The notes beneath the pieces were generated by a model that searched no databases, was not told where the DNA came from, and saw only the letters and a list, made by a program, of their open reading frames with translations. A DNA stretch of 9,391 nucleotides from Spirochaetota bacterium (lineage in GTDB: Bacteria; Spirochaetota; JAGLSM01; JAKPMW01): the NCBI GenBank assembly GCA_029548715.1, contig JAKPMW010000424.1:1-9391 (forward strand), written 5' to 3'. Positions 6,353 through 9,391 of this stretch are shown here, piece by piece; positions within the stretch are counted from its first letter, which is position 1; every line of letters begins with the position of its first letter. A program made the position numbers and the translations under genes.

Positions 6353-7265
6353 CGAGCCCACCTTCAATCTGGAATACCTCGCGGTATTCGTCGTATCTGC
6401 GCAGCACATCCCTGACGGTTATGCCGGCTATGCCGTATACGGAGAAATCCTGAACATTGAAGGAAGCGACGCAGTTGGCCCAGGCCAGAGCCTTGCGCCA
6501 GGTCACCGCATCCAGGGTTCCGGCCCGGTCAAGATATCCCACAAGGGCCCCCGCAAACGAATCTCCGGCACCGGTCGGATCGACGATTTTTTCGAGCGGG
6601 ACAGCCGGCAGGACCGCAATCCAGTCATTTGAGACGGCCAAAACCCCATGCTCTCCCTTTTTGACAATGACGTACGAAGGGCCCATGCCAAGGACAGCCC
6701 GGGCAGCGGCAATCAGGTTGTTTTCACCGGTCAGGCTGCGGATCTCGTCACTGTTCAAAATGGCCGCATCGACCGCTGCAATGACACCAAGGAGATCCTC
6801 GCGGGCATTCTCGATCCAGTAATTCATCGAATCAAGGACGGCAAAGGCGCTGTCCCCCAGATTTTTCCGGACATGGAGCTGCAGGCCAGGATGGATATTG
6901 GCAAGAAAGAGGAAGCGGCTGTCACGGGCCGCGCCCGTTACAGCAGGTGCAAAATCCTGAAACACGTTAAGCTCGGTGGCCTCACTGATGGCCGAGCCCA
7001 TGTCCCCCTCATAGCGACCCTTCCAGAAAAACGTCTTTCCGCCCGGGATAATCTCGACCCCGTCAAAATCCACACCCCGGTCCTTGAGGTACCGGATACG
7101 TTCGAAGGGATAATCATCGCCGACAACACCAACAATATGAACCTTTGAGCACAGGGATGCCGCATTCGCGAAATGCACAGCCGAACCACCGATCTCCCGT
7201 TCGACACTTCCGGCAGCACTTTGAATGGAGTCGAGCGCGACGGAGCCTACAACCGTGATTGCCAT
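6327..7265 (-). CDS. PfkB/ribokinase-family carbohydrate or nucleoside kinase
   Basis: A 312-residue cytoplasmic kinase of the ribokinase (PfkB) superfamily, transferring phosphate from ATP to a sugar or nucleoside hydroxyl. The N-terminal strand (VVGSVALD, residues 5-12), the GG substrate signature (REIGGSAVHFANAA, 23-36) and the anion-hole motif DPTGAGDSFAGA (229-240, with Asp235 as predicted catalytic base) are all present. Central segments GGKTFFWKGRYEGD and TELNVFQDF resemble a group of PfkB proteins of unknown substrate rather than phosphofructokinase or adenosine kinase. The ATG at 7265 has AGAGAGG 7 bases upstream. It is first in a unit with panD and has its own candidate promoter and palindrome upstream. 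The fold and general reaction are certain; the substrate is not known. Confidence 0.9.
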   Translation of the reverse strand: MAITVVGSVALDSIQSAAGSVEREIGGSAVHFANAASLCSKVHIVGVVGDDYPFERIRYLKDRGVDFDGVEIIPGGKTFFWKGRYEGDMGSAISEATELNVFQDFAPAVTGAARDSRFLFLANIHPGLQLHVRKNLGDSAFAVLDSMNYWIENAREDLLGVIAAVDAAILNSDEIRSLTGENNLIAAARAVLGMGPSYVIVKKGEHGVLAVSNDWIAVLPAVPLEKIVDPTGAGDSFAGALVGYLDRAGTLDAVTWRKALAWANCVASFNVQDFSVYGIAGITVRDVLRRYDEYREVFQIEGGLDAVSNAAG

Positions 7266-7288
7266 TCCCTGACCTCTCTTGCAGCAAA

Positions 7289-7303
7289 CGTCCTTGAAGG
7301 ACG
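7289..7303 (-). repeat. Perfect 15-base palindrome in the kinase leader (possible operator)
   Basis: CGTCCTT and AAGGACG form perfect 7-base inverted arms around one central base. The element lies 23 bases upstream of the kinase ATG and just downstream of the start point predicted from the candidate promoter at 7313-7341. That is a common operator position; as RNA the tight loop would require opening a few central pairs. No regulator gene is adjacent. Confidence 0.5.
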
Positions 7304-7312
7304 GCCCATGTA

Positions 7313-7341
7313 TTAATACTTTTATTCAGTTCGTGAAACAA
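7313..7341 (-). promoter_or_regulatory. Candidate promoter for the kinase-panD unit
   Basis: On the minus strand TTGTTT (7341-7336), a 17-base spacer and TATTAA (7318-7313) give a moderate sigma-70-type match. The -10 lies in the perfect 10-base palindrome GTATTAATAC (7310-7319), within the AT-rich centre (about 7309-7352) of an otherwise GC-rich 127-base divergent region. The plus-strand lipoprotein gene must also be served from here, but I could not pick one convincing plus-strand promoter. Confidence 0.35.
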
Positions 7342-7392
7342 TCAAAAATATCGAACCCCGGCTCGCACCGGACCAATCAGACAGAGGCTCAA

Positions 7393-7866
7393 ATGAAAAA
7401 CCCCGTCAGACTCATCCGCACCGTCCTGGCCCTGACCCTTCTCGTATCCTGCGGAAAGACCGAGCAGGATGAAGCACGATTTCTGGCACCACTTGACAGC
7501 ATCACCCTCGGCATGAAGCGGAATGATGTCGAGCGCCGGCTTCCGCTGCACAACGGTACATGGCAGGCAGCAACCCTGTTTTCCAGCCTTCTCGGAATCA
7601 CCGAAAGCACCCTGACCAACAGGGGACTGCTCAACCTCTATCTCTTCTACCGGAAGGAAGGGGTGGAGACCCTGCTCAATGCCGCCGTCCTTGAATTTTC
7701 AGCCCGCGAAGAACCCAGGCTCTTTGCCGAGGCACAGCGTCGCTATGGCACAAACACAGAACGCCTCTGGCGTCCGGCCAAAGATATCCGGATCGAAATG
7801 GAGCCGGTCCGAAACGGCCGCCTGAAGGTAATTTACGACACGGAACGCCGCCACGAAACAAAGTAA
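7393..7866 (+). CDS. Small predicted outer-membrane lipoprotein, function unknown
   Basis: A 157-residue protein with a lipoprotein signal peptide: positive N-terminus (K2, R6, R9), hydrophobic 11-18 and a lipobox ending LVSC with the lipidated Cys at residue 20. Gly follows the Cys, with no Asp at +2, which does not predict inner-membrane retention in the E. coli scheme; spirochaete sorting rules differ. The mature part contains ITLGMKRNDVERRLP, resembling the GM-x2-(D/E)V motif of SmpA/OmlA-like small lipoproteins, then a mixed alpha/beta region. No specific function can be assigned. ATG 7393 is chosen over upstream starts because it begins the signal peptide and has AGAGG 5 bases upstream. 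The stop lies 5 bases from the stop of the convergent minus-strand gene. Confidence 0.85.
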   Translation: MKNPVRLIRTVLALTLLVSCGKTEQDEARFLAPLDSITLGMKRNDVERRLPLHNGTWQAATLFSSLLGITESTLTNRGLLNLYLFYRKEGVETLLNAAVLEFSAREEPRLFAEAQRRYGTNTERLWRPAKDIRIEMEPVRNGRLKVIYDTERRHETK

Positions 7867-7871
7867 GGGGG

Positions 7872-8261
7872 CTACTTTTTCGGCGACTTTTTCTTTGGAG
7901 CAGCCGAAGCACGGCCGCCCGTCGCGCGCGACCTGGGCGCGGCTGCCTTTTTTGCAGCCGGCCTGGGGGACGCGACACCCTCGGAATCGGTCTTGGGCGC
8001 AGCCTTGCGCCTGGCTTTTACCGGTGGAGTGGCCTCGACCGGCTGTCCCTCGGTTTCTTCTTCATCCTTGGGCTGTGGAAAGCAGAAAGGACACATGAGG
8101 TAGTTGCCGTCATGCGGAATGTCCTTGATATACCACCTCTCGTTGGGCGATATTTCAAGAGCGCGGGGACAATTGGAATCGGTACGATGAACAACGCGAT
8201 TGGATGCTGATCCCACGAACGGTGTGTTTTTCAAAAGAGGCGGGTACTTCGTGTCAGCCAT
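7872..8261 (-). CDS. Small protein with Ada-like Cys/His metal site and basic histone-like tail
   Basis: A 129-residue protein with two parts. Residues about 13-61 contain FVGSASNRVVHR, Cys31 and a closing CPFC (57-60). The pattern V-G-S-x3-x-V-x-H, then Cys, then C-x2-C resembles small Ada metal-binding-type domains, with His25, Cys31, Cys57 and Cys60 as likely zinc ligands. After an acidic segment (64-71) the tail (about 80-129) is almost entirely Lys, Arg, Ala, Pro and Ser (PAAKKAAAPRSR, PKKKSPKK), like histone H1-type bacterial tails that bind nucleic acid. No signal peptide. The ATG at 8261 is preferred over the longer open frame because a GGGGGA ribosome binding site sits about 3-5 bases upstream and the extra N-terminus would overlap the divergent methyltransferase. 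A nucleic-acid-binding role is inference; DNA alkyl repair activity is not indicated because no methyltransferase domain is present. Confidence 0.82.
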   Translation of the reverse strand: MADTKYPPLLKNTPFVGSASNRVVHRTDSNCPRALEISPNERWYIKDIPHDGNYLMCPFCFPQPKDEEETEGQPVEATPPVKARRKAAPKTDSEGVASPRPAAKKAAAPRSRATGGRASAAPKKKSPKK

Positions 8262-8299
8262 GAATCCCCCGGAGAGTCTGCCTGTGGAGTGATCCAGCA

Positions 8300-8328
8300 A
8301 ATAAAACACTGCCCCGGGATAAAGGCAA
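8300..8328 (-). promoter_or_regulatory. Candidate promoter for the Ada-like/histone-tail gene
   Basis: On the minus strand TTGCCT (8328-8323, 4/6), a 17-base spacer and TTTATT (8305-8300, 4/6) would start transcription near 8293, about 32 bases before the ATG at 8261. The 101-base divergent gap (8262-8362) must also hold the promoter of the methyltransferase gene, for which no clear match is visible. Confidence 0.35.
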
Positions 8329-8362
8329 GATTTTTGCTTCCCTCCGGGCGACAAGGACCATG

Positions 8363-9286
8363 ATGAACCGCCCCTGCCCCCTCTGCAAAAGCACCGAATC
8401 GGACTTTCTCTGGAACATAACACGCTTCGAACGCCCGTTTGAGATTCACCGCTGCACGCAGTGCGGACTGATCATGATGAAACCGCTCCCTGAGATGGCT
8501 TCGCCGGAAGAGATGTACGGTGAAGCCTACTATACCGGGCCGGGCGATCGGGGACAATACACCTATCTTGATGAACGGCGGAATCCCCGGGGGCATCGCG
8601 CCGTCAACCGGGCACGGATCCGCTTTCTCCTCAGGTTGTACCGCAAACTCCAGGCCAAAACCGGGTCCGGCCCGGCAACCCCTGTCTTCCTTGATGTGGG
8701 CTGCTCGTTCGGGGCACTGGTCCACGAAGCCCGTCTGGCCGGATGTGACGCCCACGGGATCGACATCTCCGGATTCGCCGCAGCCGAGGGCGCCCGCACG
8801 GGACTGGATATCCGCCAGGCCACCGCAGAGACCCTGCCCGACTACGGGACACCGCTTGACCTTGTCACCATGATCGAAGTCATTGAGCATCTGGCTGACC
8901 CTGCCAGAGCCCTGCGTGCCCTGGCGCGCGCAATGCGCCCCGGCGGACTGCTTGTGATCCAGACTGCCGACATGGACGGAAGACAGGCACAAAAGGCCGG
9001 CCCCGGATACCATTACTTCCTCCCGGGGCACCTTGTCTATTTCAGTCAGCAGACCCTGACCCGTCTGCTTGATCTCTGCGGGTTTGATGTTGTCAGGGTC
9101 TCCCGCCCCTGCGAATTCGGGCTCTGGCCAAAGCTGGTCAAATCCCGCGGAACATTCCGTTCATTCCGGGAGTACAGGAAGTGGCTGACCATTTCATGGT
9201 ATCATTTCAGGAGCAAGCTGCACTGGAGAGGTACTCCCCTGACCAGTGGAATGGTGGTCCATGCCCGCCGCCGTTGTGACGAGTAA
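8363..9286 (+). CDS. Class I SAM-dependent methyltransferase with N-terminal zinc ribbon
   Basis: A 307-residue methyltransferase. The N-terminus has a C-P-L-C (5-8) ... C-T-Q-C (31-34) zinc ribbon, as in Methyltransf_23-type enzymes often found in glycan or surface polysaccharide clusters. The Rossmann core shows SAM motif I FLDVGCSFG (109-117), the acidic ribose-binding residue in GIDIS (132-136), and the motif around EVIEH (172-176), then an RPGGLLVIQT strand. The C-terminal part (about 240-307) is basic and aromatic and might bind substrate or membrane. Two adjacent ATGs occur (8360 and 8363); the second is preferred because AAGGA is 5 bases upstream of it and only 2 from the first. The substrate cannot be deduced. 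A possible next gene overlaps its 3' end. Confidence 0.9.
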   Translation: MNRPCPLCKSTESDFLWNITRFERPFEIHRCTQCGLIMMKPLPEMASPEEMYGEAYYTGPGDRGQYTYLDERRNPRGHRAVNRARIRFLLRLYRKLQAKTGSGPATPVFLDVGCSFGALVHEARLAGCDAHGIDISGFAAAEGARTGLDIRQATAETLPDYGTPLDLVTMIEVIEHLADPARALRALARAMRPGGLLVIQTADMDGRQAQKAGPGYHYFLPGHLVYFSQQTLTRLLDLCGFDVVRVSRPCEFGLWPKLVKSRGTFRSFREYRKWLTISWYHFRSKLHWRGTPLTSGMVVHARRRCDE

Positions 9287-9391
9287 GACAGCGGGACAGC
9301 AGGATCCAGCCCGAAACAGCGCAGGCTGCAACAGCCGGAGACTGTTCCCCGAAGAGACCAGGCTGCTGCTGCCCTCCCCCGGCACGTTTGC
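9261..9391 (+). CDS. Possible start of a further plus-strand gene (partial)
   Basis: From ATG 9261 (or GTG 9276 in the same frame) a reading frame stays open to the window edge, 43 complete codons, overlapping the methyltransferase by 26 bases. Third codon positions are mostly G or C, like the real genes here, but that is expected by chance in GC-rich DNA. The ribosome binding site is weak. The encoded start (MPAAVVTSKT...) matches nothing I recognise. If not coding, bases 9287-9391 hold nothing else I can identify. Confidence 0.3.
   Translation, partial: MPAAVVTSKTAGQQDPARNSAGCNSRRLFPEETRLLLPSPGTF

Noticed and set aside
6353..6409. Longer PanD with 19 extra N-terminal residues
   Set aside because: Starting at 6352 reproduces the family N-terminus and puts the cleavage site at Gly24-Ser25 as in E. 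coli; the extension lies wholly inside the kinase coding region.
7860..7878. Bidirectional terminator: AAAGTA/TACTTT arms around the two convergent stop codons, followed by a short T run
   Set aside because: The 6-base stem is nearly all A/T and the bases also encode the ends of both genes, including a Lys-rich tail. It is too weak to call a terminator from sequence alone.
8231..9031. Minus-strand frame of 266 codons across the methyltransferase gene
   Set aside because: Antisense to a gene with complete zinc-ribbon and SAM-binding motifs; the translation shows no family features.
1..9391. CRISPR arrays, tRNA/rRNA genes, insertion sequences, phage or toxin-antitoxin modules
   Set aside because: Looked for on both strands; no regularly spaced repeats, tRNA-like cloverleaf, transposase or toxin/antitoxin motif was found. 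The window looks chromosomal.

Overview
The window most probably comes from a GC-rich, free-living spirochaete (Spirochaetota). The strongest evidence is a tandem pair of FlaA-type periplasmic flagellar filament sheath proteins, a family essentially confined to spirochaetes, together with a bactofilin and strong G/C bias at third codon positions. No rRNA, tRNA, CRISPR, insertion sequence or phage gene was seen. Genes are packed tightly with short overlaps, and no stretch of 300 bases lacks a gene.

Layout, read along the minus strand from right to left. A PfkB-family sugar/nucleoside kinase (7265-6327) overlaps panD, aspartate 1-decarboxylase (6352-5996). A 165-base leader follows with a good sigma-70-type promoter and an overlapping sigma-28-like motif. 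It drives two flaA paralogues (5830-5033 and 5011-4190), a TPR protein (about 4087-2312), an unrecognised 271-residue helical protein (2319-1504), a bactofilin (1477-1085) and pdxA (1081-152). The last four genes are spaced or overlapped like an operon. Past pdxA lies a separate promoter and the first five codons of another minus-strand gene that leaves the window at base 1.

Right part. Divergent from the kinase is a small plus-strand lipoprotein gene (7393-7866). It ends 5 bases from the convergent end of a small minus-strand gene (8261-7872) that couples an Ada-like Cys/His metal site to a Lys/Ala/Pro-rich histone-like tail. Divergent from that is a plus-strand SAM-dependent methyltransferase with an N-terminal zinc ribbon (8363-9286). 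A possible further gene overlaps its 3' end and runs off the window.

How the genes fit together: the central cluster combines the flagellar sheath (FlaA), a cytoskeletal polymer (bactofilin) and two uncharacterised cytoplasmic proteins, so it reads as a cell-shape/motility neighbourhood. It is bracketed by two cofactor genes, panD (beta-alanine for pantothenate/CoA) and pdxA (vitamin B6). The most interesting leads are the two uncharacterised genes between flaA and the bactofilin, the regulatory sequences in front of both flaA genes, and the Ada-like/histone-tail protein.
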